This document shows positions 8,801 to 16,654 of a stretch of 45,056 bases of DNA, one piece after another (positions within the stretch are counted from its first letter, which is position 1; the number at the start of each line of letters is the position of its first letter). The stretch covers positions 17,217-62,272 of the forward strand of contig NZ_KB904585.1 in NCBI RefSeq assembly GCF_000380125.1, given 5' to 3'. The translations under genes and the position numbers were made by a program. The stretch is from Streptococcus ovis DSM 16829 (GTDB lineage Bacteria; Bacillota; Bacilli; Lactobacillales; Streptococcaceae). Below the pieces are notes generated by a model, which worked only from the letters and a program-made list of their open reading frames with translations, had not been told where the DNA came from and did not search any database.

Positions 8801-10741
8801 TACACCTTTTACTTTGCGTACAAGTTTAAAGTAAACAGCAGGAGCATTTTCTGGTCGTTCATTCCAATTTTTTTCGACCTTCAATGTCATTTTAGGAACA
8901 TGGTATGTATTTGTGAAAATGTATGATTTACCGTCCGCTGTTTTGTTTTCCTTAACGTCAACATCGTATTTTTTTCCAAAAAGAACGATAATATTGTCTT
9001 GAGATGGTTGATTTTTCTCGTTAACTTCAACTACAGAATACTTATCTAGATCAGCTTTATCAATTGTCCAAGTTGCACTTTCACCCTCTTTGATTTTTTT
9101 AACTTCTGGATCTGCTTGACCATCTTTCAATAAAATCAATGTAACCGTTGAGGCTTCACCGGCTGGCTTAAGTCCTACCCATTTTTTCGTTGCTGAAATG
9201 GTTGATTTTTCTTTACCTTTTTCTTTGTTTGTTAAAGTAACTTCTTTAACATCTTGGTTAGCCGTAGCTCCATCCACTGTTATCGTTGGATTCTCTACGA
9301 GTGAATAATTCGGATCACTCTCTTCCTCAAACGTATATTCAATTTTTTGACCTTGCTCATCGGTAACTGGCAAGTTATTAAACTCACCAGACCACTGATT
9401 TACCCTAGTCAATGTGATTGGTTCAACTTCGTTTCCAGATACATCTTTTGCCGATTCCCCGTTCGCCTTTAGCTTTATTGTTGCCAATAGAAAATCTTTT
9501 GTATCTGCTGGAACTTCTTGTCCAACTTTGTCTTGCCATAATTTCGTTACTTTAATCGTAAAATGTTTCGTGGGCTTATCTTCCATCACAATCGTTTTGT
9601 CTGCCTTGGGTTCTCCATCCACTATGACTTCACCAGTTAGAGTAACCTTAAAATTAATTGGTTTAGCTTTTAAATAGCCACTTGGTGCAGATTTTTCTTC
9701 GAAAATATACTCACCTTCAGGAAGATAAAATTTTACATTATTGTTTTGGTTACTTTCACCAGTTTTCCAACTATAAAGAGCTGTACCAGATTTTGTGCTA
9801 ACATTAACTTCCGCTCCTGCTAACTCTTTATTGGTATCTGTTGCGATTTTTTTGATTGTTAGTTCAAAGCTCTTATAGTTACCTGTTGTCGGTTTTACAA
9901 ACTTAGCCGACAAAAGATTTTGATAGTTAGTTCCAATGGAACTTACGCGATTTGGTTGATACAAATCAAGAATCGATTCTTTTGGATAGTCTTTTAAAGT
10001 TAATTTGTTTAAAGGACTATCTGGAACATTCTTATCACCGAGCAAAAAACGATAGACATACCATGCTTTTTCATCCATGGTTGCTGCTTTTCCAATCTCA
10101 TCTATTGCTAAATCTTTCGGGTTTATTGTTTGTTTTGCGGTGCTATCCGTATAATACCAAACTGCTTTTTGCGTTGCAGCATACAATTCTTCATCACTGA
10201 TAGAATTTAATTCAGCTCTTCCAGAATTTTTAAAGGCATCACGAATTTCTTGAATACGTGTATCATTTCCTTCACGGTAACCATTATACACAACTTTAAG
10301 AACAGCTTCCATCAATTTCGCATCAGACTTAGGCTTCTTAGCTAGTTTAGTAAACAATTTTTCATTTGATGCTACTTTTGTATAGGTTGGGAAAAAGCCA
10401 TTTTCACCAACATTTTCATCAGAAAAAGGTTTACCATCCCCTGTTACATCAATATCTGGTACAGATAATTCTGCATTAAAACAGTAAGCAATAATAGAAT
10501 TCTCTATTACTTTAGCCGACTGATTTCCTCGTATATATATCATCTCATTTCCAGTAAGAAGTTTCTGTCCTCTTTCATACAAATCTTTCTTAATCGAATA
10601 TGCTTCATATCCACCAACAACGCCATAATGATCTTTTTCATCTGCCCTTAACGTACTTGATACTCCTAGTCCTAATACTGTTAGAAAAACAGCAAAAATA
10701 CTAGAAAACTTAACAAATATCGATATTTTACGTTTCGACAT
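5801..10741 (-). CDS. Large wall-anchored adhesin with thioester (TQXA) domain and Cna/SpaA-type repeats
   Basis: A 1646-residue secreted surface protein. Residues 1-33 form a signal peptide. Residues about 45-285 form a thioester domain: Cys87 in AYCFN and Gln191 in ATQKAVW fit the Cys-Gln thioester pair (TQXA family), which in related adhesins binds host surfaces covalently. Four Cna-B/prealbumin-like domains follow (about 290-395, 396-505, 510-615, 617-730). Then come repeated SpaA-like units at about 735, 846, 961, 1074, 1180 and 1463, with the recurring words ISK..LGG.EL, FHE..AP.GY and TDITFTV. A domain at about 1287-1457 carries a coiled-coil insert (1316-1390). A Pro/Lys/Asp wall spacer (1561-1608), LPKTN (1611-1615), a TM segment and a KGKKKHH tail end it. 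ATG 10741 has GGAG 5 bases upstream; a TTG at 10762 is in frame but less likely. Divergent from the RofA-like regulator. Ligand unknown. Confidence 0.92.
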   Translation of the reverse strand: MSKRKISIFVKFSSIFAVFLTVLGLGVSSTLRADEKDHYGVVGGYEAYSIKKDLYERGQKLLTGNEMIYIRGNQSAKVIENSIIAYCFNAELSVPDIDVTGDGKPFSDENVGENGFFPTYTKVASNEKLFTKLAKKPKSDAKLMEAVLKVVYNGYREGNDTRIQEIRDAFKNSGRAELNSISDEELYAATQKAVWYYTDSTAKQTINPKDLAIDEIGKAATMDEKAWYVYRFLLGDKNVPDSPLNKLTLKDYPKESILDLYQPNRVSSIGTNYQNLLSAKFVKPTTGNYKSFELTIKKIATDTNKELAGAEVNVSTKSGTALYSWKTGESNQNNNVKFYLPEGEYIFEEKSAPSGYLKAKPINFKVTLTGEVIVDGEPKADKTIVMEDKPTKHFTIKVTKLWQDKVGQEVPADTKDFLLATIKLKANGESAKDVSGNEVEPITLTRVNQWSGEFNNLPVTDEQGQKIEYTFEEESDPNYSLVENPTITVDGATANQDVKEVTLTNKEKGKEKSTISATKKWVGLKPAGEASTVTLILLKDGQADPEVKKIKEGESATWTIDKADLDKYSVVEVNEKNQPSQDNIIVLFGKKYDVDVKENKTADGKSYIFTNTYHVPKMTLKVEKNWNERPENAPAVYFKLVRKVKGVDKYEDVDQKELLKGEKTVIFSGLDVTDLSGVAYEYKTIEVNKDGSVWEHSADGYKSEKTKKLDVSKPYGVGNDTEVWTNTYTKPTAKVEKTVRFSKVAVNSTEELEDAHLKVVEGTSDKGKVAIDSKTKEALTWISGQNQKEFTLEAGTYTMVETQAPAGFLIADHITFTIDANGRITRADQVALENDTIVMKDDYKRHSIEISKQNLGSQELENAEIELFKSTADGKRGTRVDKWISKKEVHQLTLEEGDYIFVENTAPAGYEKVSDIHFSVKDGKVTVTKVGNSTEKDEISKTAKVDNQKDNKLIVIDQAKKHSIDISKVGLGGQELVGAVIEIRDEKGKTITDARTNELLRYTSTDQAKTVSLTAGTYVFHEETAPEGYKVVTDITFTVDDNGNIEVTKNTTTGNAEVKDGKLVVTDEVTSHPVVFSKVASLGGEELPNAQIIIYEEEGRKEVTRFTSTTKAHEFNLPMGTYIFHEEVAPEGYHVVTDITFTVDAKGKVTVTNVNGNTVEVTDNKLQVVDTAKVVEPKASDVHFSKQNLGGEEIVGAQIEIHNALGEVINKWTSTGTVQTISLLPGVYTFHEIAAPTGYVKVTAITFAVGQDGQVYILNGDGNKVSSDNNTMTVIDEAVAQPQEAPKGSLMIQKVDVTTNVVLEGAVFSVTGMITETTSTIDSSEIDLELTRLNEEITSLQDQLTTLQKAEEVDETLVNECQIELGLLNNKVADLLVQKGNLKPEVTSTVVAKDFGTVTTAKNGQAMLSELPDGEYTITEIQAPVGYDLDATPRKVVIKDGQTDVANNIVVVTNTKTVVPEVKFDISISKVDLGGAELAGAQIQLKQGDTIVHEWISTHTTHVVSLLAGRYTFHEVTAPTGYKVVTDIEFTVDEKGQVAIISAKGDEAKIVNNTLVVTDHKVPTDGPKNTPKDDPKDGPKDEPQDEPNDRDKVTSQVTIPGQSTSTSKKILPKTNSTESMEYLVAGAILLMITLGLFYKGKKKHHV

Positions 10742-10755
10742 ATTTTCTCCAATCC

Positions 10756-10768
10756 GGTACAATGTACC
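10756..10768. promoter_or_regulatory. Palindrome in the adhesin leader
   Basis: GGTACA-A-TGTACC is a perfect 6+1+6 palindrome between the adhesin promoter and its ribosome binding site (GGAG at 10747-10750). It could be a protein binding site or a small leader hairpin. The role is inference. Confidence 0.4.
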
Positions 10769-10788
10769 TATTATATTTTACTTCTTTT

Positions 10789-10817
10789 ATTGTAGCGATA
10801 ATAAAATTTTTCGACAA
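10789..10817 (-). promoter_or_regulatory. Promoter of the surface adhesin
   Basis: Minus strand TTGTCG (10812-10817), 17 bases, TACAAT (10789-10794), giving a leader of about 40 bases before ATG 10741. The remaining 10818-10985 is very AT-rich and would hold the binding sites of the divergently encoded regulator. No convincing sigma-A pair was fixed for the regulator itself, although TTGACA occurs at 10920-10925. Confidence 0.7.
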
Positions 10818-10985
10818 GTGATTCTTGTATCATTTTTTTATTATTTTAAAGTCGTTCCAGAGATTTTTTCTAAATATTCTGACATTTTTCTTGAAAATCT
10901 AAATTATAAAAAATAATAATTGACAATATGGATAAATTATGGAAAAATGGCTAATGCACAATGACATATATGGAGGATAAGAGAG

Positions 10986-12515
10986 ATGTTGAATAGTTAC
11001 TTGGAAGATAAAATTCAGAACCAGGTGACCGTGCTGAATGCCTTGCTAGAATTTAAAGAACTATCCATCAAAGAATTGTTGAATATTACCAAACTATCTG
11101 ATAAAACTGCCATACAGATTCTTTTGTCGCTTCAGGACCTATTTGGTTCCGAACTCACTATCAACTTACGGACCGATTATGTCTATATTGAAGATATAAT
11201 CGCTATTAACAAGCTACAGTACTACCATAAAATCTATCAGCAATCTTCATTTTTAAAGTTAGTATCTTATTTTGCAAGCCCAAAGAAAGAAAGTTTTTCT
11301 GCATTCGCCCTGAAACATTACATCTCTCGCGCAACTGCCTATCGTCTAAAAGCAAAGTGCGAATCATTTTTGAAGATTGTCGGATTGTCCTTACGTAAAA
11401 ATAGAATTGTTGGTCCTGAATACCGCATCCGGTGCTTAATTGCATTGTTAGACTATCGTTACGGATACCAACTCTACGATTTCCATGATGGGAGCCTTGA
11501 TATTGTTTTGGAATTGATTGTCGCTTCTAATGATTGTTTAACTCGAGCGTCTTTGGAAAAAACACCTGATGATTATTTATTTTTTGCTACATTGATTGCT
11601 ATAGGATTGAAACGAAAAAACGAAAATGTCAACATCCCCAAAACAGCTTTATTTAATTCATTAAAACAGATATTTATTTATCAACAATTATGTGACTTAA
11701 CAACACAAATCATCGAGCCAGCATACAATACACAATTTTCAAAAGATGACTTGGATTATTTTATGCTATCTTACTGCATATCACATAGTGCTTTTTGCAA
11801 AGATAAGTGGAGAGATTATTCACGAGATTCTCTGTATGATTTAATCAGCTCCACTAGTCGGGCAAAGGGATTAATTAAAAGGTATCAGAATTTATTTGGT
11901 AAAGACATTGTGTATTCCCGTATGTTTCGTTCAGCCGTTGTTTTTACAGCCAAAAACTTTCTATTTGATTTACAAGGACTAATACCAAACTACTACTTCT
12001 TCACTCCTCAAGATGATCTCGAAAATCCTGTACTGCGAAAAATTATTCAGACGCTCCTCTTGGATTGGATGACTGAAAATCATATCGGTAGTCATTTAAA
12101 TCCAAACTCCCTTTCTCTTCTGACCTTGCAATTGCAAGAAATCATAAAGTCAAACTTGAAACCAATTCCTGTCTATATTTGCCAAAACAATATAGCTGAC
12201 CTCCTTTCCATCCAATCTATTCTTCAGAGAAACTTTTCAGATAAGTTATGCCAAATCCATATCCTAAACACACATACTGACATCATTCCTGAAAGTATAG
12301 ATAAGGAAGGAGCAATTTTGCTTTGTGACCAACAATACCACAGTTATCTCGATTCCTACTTGCATAATCCCCAACATATTGTCATAAACCTTTCTATCAA
12401 TCTCAAGAAATTCCATAAAGACTTAATCAGTGATGCTATTAAAAAACTGCAATATGAAAAATATGCTGAATATTTAAGAAATATTCAGACAAAATTCGAA
12501 GCGCAATATCACTAA
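10986..12515 (+). CDS. RofA/Nra-like (Mga-family) stand-alone transcriptional regulator
   Basis: A 509-residue DNA-binding regulator, close in size to RofA and Nra of group A streptococci (about 500). An N-terminal helix-turn-helix (about 15-60: VTVLNALLEFKELSIKELLN) is followed by an Mga-type helix-turn-helix (about 90-135, with SRATAYRLKAKCESFL), a PRD-like middle region and a C-terminal EIIB-like part (about 390-460, PVYICQNNIADLLSIQSILQ). GGAGG at 10972-10976 lies 9 bases before the ATG. It is divergently transcribed from the thioester adhesin, as rofA/nra is from cpa in FCT loci, so it probably controls that gene. Other RALP-type assignments are possible. Target and signal are inferred. 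Confidence 0.85.
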   Translation: MLNSYLEDKIQNQVTVLNALLEFKELSIKELLNITKLSDKTAIQILLSLQDLFGSELTINLRTDYVYIEDIIAINKLQYYHKIYQQSSFLKLVSYFASPKKESFSAFALKHYISRATAYRLKAKCESFLKIVGLSLRKNRIVGPEYRIRCLIALLDYRYGYQLYDFHDGSLDIVLELIVASNDCLTRASLEKTPDDYLFFATLIAIGLKRKNENVNIPKTALFNSLKQIFIYQQLCDLTTQIIEPAYNTQFSKDDLDYFMLSYCISHSAFCKDKWRDYSRDSLYDLISSTSRAKGLIKRYQNLFGKDIVYSRMFRSAVVFTAKNFLFDLQGLIPNYYFFTPQDDLENPVLRKIIQTLLLDWMTENHIGSHLNPNSLSLLTLQLQEIIKSNLKPIPVYICQNNIADLLSIQSILQRNFSDKLCQIHILNTHTDIIPESIDKEGAILLCDQQYHSYLDSYLHNPQHIVINLSINLKKFHKDLISDAIKKLQYEKYAEYLRNIQTKFEAQYH

Positions 12516-12560
12516 TTTCTGCTTTGTTATTACAAAGCAGAAATAGCAGAGATTTTTTTA
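12516..12560 (+). terminator. Probable terminator after the RofA-like gene
   Basis: Directly after the stop codon, TTTCTGCTTTG (12516-12526) pairs perfectly with CAAAGCAGAAA (12533-12543) around TTATTA. The T run begins about nine bases later (12553), so termination may be imperfect or this may be an RNA-stabilising stem. Confidence 0.5.
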
Positions 12561-12561
12561 T

Positions 12562-12595
12562 AGAAAAAGAGAAGAGATACCATCTTCCTCTCTTC
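12562..12595 (-). terminator. Terminator after lrgAB
   Basis: Minus strand GAAGAGA (from 12595) pairs with TCTCTTC (12577-12571) and is followed by TCTTTTTC. It lies about 25 bases past the lrgB stop. Confidence 0.6.
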
Positions 12596-12619
12596 CATTG
12601 CCTTTTCACCATCAGATTC

Positions 12620-13315
12620 CTACTGTAAAATCAGCTGCGCAATAATAGGACTAATAAAAACATATACCATACCAGTCACTCCAATAGCTAGACCCGCCAT
12701 AGCTCCAGCTACTTGTCCATATTTCAAGGCTGCTCCTGTCCCAACAGCATGACCTGTTCCACCTAAGGCCAATCCAATAACGACAGGATCGTCAATGTTT
12801 AACCATTTTAAAAATGAAGGACCTATCACACTCGTTAGTACACCAGTTACAACAACTACTACTAATGTGATGGTTATCAATCCTCCCATCTTTTCACTGA
12901 TACCAACTGCCATAGCTGTTGTCACTGATTTTGGAAATAAGGAGATCGCAAAAAAGTAATCTAGACCAAACCATTTCGCAATCAAGGCTGTATAGCTTGT
13001 GTTGATCACTGTGGCAACCAAGGTACCAAATAAGATACTACGATAATGGTGTTTCATCAGATGAAAATTCCGATACAGAGGGATTGCCAAAGCCACCGTT
13101 GAAGGAACAATCAGACTATTTAAATAAGCCCCACCCTTGTAATAATCTTGATAGGAAATGCCCGAAACCTTAAGAAACATAATCAGGACAACAGTCGCTA
13201 CTAAGAGCGGAGTCGTCACTGGATGCGGAAAGCGTCTAAATACCAATAAACCAATCAAATAGGCCAAAATGGACACGAATAAGCCAAACATTGGATTGCT
13301 AACAATTGTTTCCAT
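12620..13315 (-). CDS. lrgB: LrgB-like antiholin/pyruvate-transport membrane protein
   Basis: Multi-span membrane protein of 231 residues, the usual LrgB/CidB size, starting METIVSNPMFGLFVSILAYL. Family features include PSTVALAIPLYRN (about 75-87), KSVTTAMAVGISEKMGG (about 130-146) and GLALGGTGHAVGTGAAL (about 185-200). With LrgA it affects murein hydrolase activity and cell lysis, and in several bacteria it imports pyruvate. It starts 9 bases after lrgA, so the pair forms one operon. No lytSR two-component genes are adjacent here. Confidence 0.92.
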   Translation of the reverse strand: METIVSNPMFGLFVSILAYLIGLLVFRRFPHPVTTPLLVATVVLIMFLKVSGISYQDYYKGGAYLNSLIVPSTVALAIPLYRNFHLMKHHYRSILFGTLVATVINTSYTALIAKWFGLDYFFAISLFPKSVTTAMAVGISEKMGGLITITLVVVVVTGVLTSVIGPSFLKWLNIDDPVVIGLALGGTGHAVGTGAALKYGQVAGAMAGLAIGVTGMVYVFISPIIAQLILQ

Positions 13316-13324
13316 TTTCTCCTC

Positions 13325-13687
13325 CTATCCTTCGTAATTTCCTTCAAATTGATGTTTTATCCAGGAAACAACCAGTCCCATCGTCATTAGATTGATGATC
13401 AATGCCCCTAAAACAATTAATACAAGTGGAAATAAATTAGGAACAATTACATCCACATACTGCATCACACCGACACTTGCTGGTAGAAATAGAATGGTCA
13501 TATTGTCTAACAAAAAGGTACCAACTGTATGAATATGCCGCAAGCGAATGATCTTTAATTGAAGTGCAATAAACAACAAAATCAGTCCGATAATACTGCC
13601 AGGAACTGGTAAATGAAAGAGGACTGAGATCACCTCACCAACAATTGAGAATAACAAAATAATCATAAATTGGACATATAGCTTCAT
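13325..13687 (-). CDS. lrgA: LrgA-like holin-family membrane protein
   Basis: A small membrane protein of 120 residues with four hydrophobic segments, partner of LrgB and holin-like in topology. It carries the family motif PVPGSIIGLILLF (about 27-39) and NMTILFLPASVGVMQY (about 62-77). ATG 13687 is chosen because GGAG lies 8 bases before it; an upstream in-frame ATG at 13705 has no ribosome binding site. It is the first gene of the lrgAB operon. Confidence 0.92.
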   Translation of the reverse strand: MKLYVQFMIILLFSIVGEVISVLFHLPVPGSIIGLILLFIALQLKIIRLRHIHTVGTFLLDNMTILFLPASVGVMQYVDVIVPNLFPLVLIVLGALIINLMTMGLVVSWIKHQFEGNYEG

Positions 13688-13771
13688 CTGAAATCTCCTT
13701 TCCATGCTTTACTATTATCTTACTACGTTCCCTAAATATTGCAAGATGATGAAACGTTTTCATTTGAAATA

Positions 13772-13796
13772 TAAAAAACCATCTAACAATGATGGT
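13772..13796 (-). terminator. Terminator after the GNAT gene
   Basis: Minus strand ACCATC-ATTGTTA-GATGGT followed by TTTTTT, about 40 bases after the acetyltransferase stop. Confidence 0.75.
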
Positions 13797-13838
13797 CCAT
13801 TTCTAAACTGTTATTCAAATGTTGATCAGATTTGTTTG

Positions 13839-14255
13839 TCAATCATTCCTTTTTACATATGTAAAAGCAGTACACCTAATCTCTTCGACCGGTTGAAATC
13901 CAAGAGCACGATAAAAAGCAGCTATCTTCTCTGATTGATCTGTCAAAAGATGAAGCTGATAAACATTTTTATATTTTTCCAACACATCATCCATTAACTG
14001 ACGTCCAATCCCCTGCCGTTGGTAGGAAGGAAGTACAAGAATATCTTGAATGAATAAAATGGATACACCATCTCCAACTGCGCGTAATAATCCAACTACA
14101 TCCTGCCCATCATAAGCTACTAACACATAGAGACTCTGTTGCAATGCTTGATCCAACATATCTGGATTTTCTGTATAATTCGTCCAGCCAACCGCATGAT
14201 AGAGTGGAAGAACTTTTGCGACTTCTAATTTCTTTTCTTCTTGATACCGAATCAT
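13839..14255 (-). CDS. GNAT-family N-acetyltransferase
   Basis: A 138-residue acetyl-CoA-dependent acetyltransferase. The acetyl-CoA binding motif A is QRQGIGRQLMDDVL (about 85-98), preceded by the beta-4 strand LFIQDILVLPSY. The C-terminal AAFYRALGFQPVEE is the motif B helix and strand of small-molecule GNAT enzymes. The substrate cannot be read from the sequence. It is a single gene with its own terminator, and GGAG precedes the start. Confidence 0.85.
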   Translation of the reverse strand: MIRYQEEKKLEVAKVLPLYHAVGWTNYTENPDMLDQALQQSLYVLVAYDGQDVVGLLRAVGDGVSILFIQDILVLPSYQRQGIGRQLMDDVLEKYKNVYQLHLLTDQSEKIAAFYRALGFQPVEEIRCTAFTYVKRND

Positions 14256-14356
14256 AGGAACTCCTTTTTCCCGCTATCATACCACAGAAAGTCTTGTTCT
14301 TGATACTTTCCTTTCTTATCTTTTCTAGCTTTTTAATTTAGGTTTATATACAAACT

Positions 14357-14386
14357 AAAAACAGGCACTTTGTACCTGTTTTTTTC
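14357..14386. terminator. Terminator of cshA (bidirectional shape)
   Basis: ACAGGCAC (14361-14368), TTT, GTACCTGT (14372-14379), an eight-pair stem with one G-T pair. It is flanked by AAAAA on the left and TTTTTTT on the right, so it can act on either strand. It lies one base after the cshA stop. Confidence 0.8.
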
Positions 14387-15967
14387 TTATCTTTCGCCCT
14401 TGTTACGAATCACAAAGCCTGTTTTTTTCTCACTTGAGGTGTTCTTGTGAGGTTTTTTATTGTCCTGACGGCGGTTATCGTTTTTGAAGCGACTATCTCT
14501 GTCACGGCGATTGAAGTCACGATCTCCACGCTTACGGTCTCCACCACGACGACCCCCACGGTCATGACGGTCTCGATTGCCTCGACGTTCACGGTTGCCA
14601 CCACGTCCGCCAGATTTATTTCCAAAGTACTTGAACGGCAATGGTTTTTCTTGCGCAATCTCTACTTTTTCTTGCATTTCTGGATCTTGAACAGTCAGTG
14701 TTAAGATGTACATGGCTAACTCTTCTGGAGAAAATTCCGCTGCTAATTCACGCGCATCTTTCCCAAATTTCGCAAAGTTCGCTCGGATAGACTCATTGGC
14801 AAAATCACGTTCGATCTTCTTCAAAGCCACTTTTTTCTTGGCTTGGAAGGCTTCTTCTGCTGTTGCTGGACGAAGGCCTTTCATACGTTTCTTAGTGAGA
14901 TTTTCGATAATTTGTAGGTAGCCCATTTCGTTTGGAGAGACAAAGGTAATCGACTGACCTGTCTTGCCAGCACGTCCTGTACGACCAATACGGTGAACAT
15001 AGCTTTCAGCATCCTGTGGAATATCGTAGTTGTAAACATGAGTGACACCTGAAATATCCAGACCACGTGCCGCTACATCTGTTGCCACAAGAACATCGAG
15101 ATTACCACTCTTGAAATCACGGAGGACACGGAGACGTTTGTTCTGATCAAGGTCACCATGAATACCTTCTGCACGGAAGCCACGGATTTTAAGACCACGC
15201 GTCAATTCATCCACACGACGTTTCGTACGACCAAATACAATTGACAATTCCGGTTGATCCACATCCATGAGACGGGTCATGGTATCAAATTTTTCATTTT
15301 CCTTTACACGGAGATAGAATTGTTCTACAAGGTCTGTCGTCAATTCTTTCGCCGCAATCTTCACATGCTCAGGCTCTTTCATGAACTTGACCCCAATGCG
15401 CTTAATCGCATCCGGCATAGTTGCAGAAAAGAGCAAGGTTTGACGTTCCACCGGTACACTCTGGATAATGGCTTCAATGTCTTCTAAGAAGCCCATGTTA
15501 AGCATTTCATCTGCTTCATCCAAGATGAGTGTTTCAACAGCGTTTAATTTCAACGCCTTACGTTTAATCAAATCCAACAGACGACCTGGCGTCCCAACAA
15601 CGATATGGGCACCTGAACGAAGGGCTTTGATTTGTTTTTCGATGGAAGAACCACCGTATACAGAACGAACTTTGACGCCCTTAGCACGACCAAAACGGAA
15701 GAGCTCTTCCTGACTTTGAACCGCTAATTCACGTGTTGGTGCAATCACCAAGGCCTGAACAGCTTGGTTTTCAGTGTTAATTTTTTCCAAAGTTGGCAAT
15801 CCAAATGCTGCTGTTTTTCCTGTTCCAGTCTGTGCTTGTCCAATCACATCTTTTCCAGCAAGTGCCAATGGGATGGTTTGCTCTTGAATGGGAGATGGCT
15901 CTGTAAAGCCAGCATTTACAACTTCTGTTAACAGTTCAGCAGATAGATTTAATTCAGTAAATTTCAA
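14387..15967 (-). CDS. cshA: DEAD-box ATP-dependent RNA helicase CshA
   Basis: RNA helicase that unwinds structured RNA in ribosome assembly and RNA decay, in the cytoplasm. The 526 residues show the Q motif [10 protein letters not shown] (21-30), Walker A AQTGTGKT (45-52), PTREL (77-81), TPGR, DEAD (150-153), SAT (181-183), [21 protein letters not shown] and HRIGRTGR. The last 80 residues form a basic, Arg/Gly/Asp-rich tail ([15 protein letters not shown] and similar), expected to bind RNA. The start codon is TTG (15965-15967), with AGGAAAC just upstream; no ATG fits the conserved N-terminus [14 protein letters not shown] short leader hairpin lies at 15985-16005. Confidence 0.95.
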   Translation of the reverse strand: MKFTELNLSAELLTEVVNAGFTEPSPIQEQTIPLALAGKDVIGQAQTGTGKTAAFGLPTLEKINTENQAVQALVIAPTRELAVQSQEELFRFGRAKGVKVRSVYGGSSIEKQIKALRSGAHIVVGTPGRLLDLIKRKALKLNAVETLILDEADEMLNMGFLEDIEAIIQSVPVERQTLLFSATMPDAIKRIGVKFMKEPEHVKIAAKELTTDLVEQFYLRVKENEKFDTMTRLMDVDQPELSIVFGRTKRRVDELTRGLKIRGFRAEGIHGDLDQNKRLRVLRDFKSGNLDVLVATDVAARGLDISGVTHVYNYDIPQDAESYVHRIGRTGRAGKTGQSITFVSPNEMGYLQIIENLTKKRMKGLRPATAEEAFQAKKKVALKKIERDFANESIRANFAKFGKDARELAAEFSPEELAMYILTLTVQDPEMQEKVEIAQEKPLPFKYFGNKSGGRGGNRERRGNRDRHDRGGRRGGDRKRGDRDFNRRDRDSRFKNDNRRQDNKKPHKNTSSEKKTGFVIRNKGER

Positions 15968-15984
15968 TTTGTTTCCTTTTCTAG

Positions 15985-16005
15985 AAGACAGTGCGAAGCT
16001 GTCTT
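15985..16005 (-). promoter_or_regulatory. Leader hairpin upstream of cshA
   Basis: AAGACAG-TGCGAAG-CTGTCTT, a perfect 7-pair stem about 18 bases upstream of the TTG start and just ahead of the AGGAAAC ribosome binding site. It lacks a T run, so it is not a terminator. Helicase leaders are often regulated, but a role here is inference. Confidence 0.35.
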
Positions 16006-16111
16006 ATCACGCTTTCATTTTTTGTCATTGAGTAACAACTTATCTAGTGTAACACAAAGCCTCTGAAAAAGATAGGCACAGCAACTGTTTTCATGATAAA
16101 CACGTTTTCAT

Positions 16112-16135
16112 AAAAAAGAGAGAGTTTCCTCTCTC
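16112..16135 (-). terminator. Terminator after the PH-domain gene
   Basis: Minus strand GAGAGAG-GAAA-CTCTCTC followed by TTTTTT, about eight bases after the stop. Confidence 0.85.
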
Positions 16136-16142
16136 AAATCAA

Positions 16143-16523
16143 CTATTTCAGAACAGCTGCTGCCAAGGCTTGCTGAATTTCGACTACGTTGCGGTCACTC
16201 TTGAATTGCAGAATTTCAGCTGGTTCAACTGCAGAGGAAATCCAAATTTTCAATTCTGCATCCAAGTCAAAATGTCCGGATGTCTCGACTGTAAAACGAG
16301 AAATGGAGCGGTAAGGCAGAGACTTGTAGGCACTTTTCTTACCCGTCATCCCTTGCTTATCTACCAAAATCAGCCGTTTTTCGGTAAATACGATTAAATC
16401 ACGAACCAAAGAAAAGGCTAATTCCACCTGTTCGCCAGGAATTAAAATATCCCGTAATTGCTCCTCCACCTTATCGGTATCTTTTTGTGAGGCATTGCCC
16501 AATAACCCTGAAAAAATTCCCAT
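16143..16523 (-). CDS. Bacterial PH-domain protein
   Basis: A 126-residue cytoplasmic protein with one bacterial pleckstrin-homology domain (bPH_1 type). Visible parts are the strand pair LIVFTEKRLILVDKQGMTGKK (about 45-65), the Lys-Ser-Leu-Pro-Tyr-Arg-Ser-Ile-Ser-Arg strand and a C-terminal helix DRNVVEIQQALAAAVLK. AAGGAG precedes the ATG. It is a single gene between prfC and cshA with its own terminator. The function of such proteins in streptococci is not known to me. Confidence 0.8.
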   Translation of the reverse strand: MGIFSGLLGNASQKDTDKVEEQLRDILIPGEQVELAFSLVRDLIVFTEKRLILVDKQGMTGKKSAYKSLPYRSISRFTVETSGHFDLDAELKIWISSAVEPAEILQFKSDRNVVEIQQALAAAVLK

Positions 16524-16604
16524 CGTTGAACTCCTTTTTTCTTTATTTTACCAAAAAGAAAGGAACATGTAAGAATTCAACTATGGTTTTGTGCCACAAG
16601 TCAA

Positions 16605-16645
16605 ACAAAAAAAGAATTTTGAAATGCTCAAAATTCTTTTTTTCA
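16605..16645. terminator. Terminator after prfC
   Basis: AAGAATTTTGA (16612-16622), AATGC, TCAAAATTCTT (16628-16638), with A and T runs on both sides, so it works for prfC on the minus strand and can also block plus-strand reading. Confidence 0.85.
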
Positions 16646-16654
16646 ATTATTTGA

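Noticed and set aside
5936-9677. Several plus-strand frames of 60-95 codons opposite the surface protein
   Set aside because: They recur because the Cna/SpaA repeats recur on the other strand; none has a ribosome binding site or family features.
10920-10925. TTGACA as -35 box of the RofA-like gene
   Set aside because: No acceptable -10 hexamer lies 15-19 bases downstream.
14410-14704. Frames in both directions over the cshA tail
   Set aside because: Low-complexity Arg/Gly/Asp codons of the helicase tail produce them.
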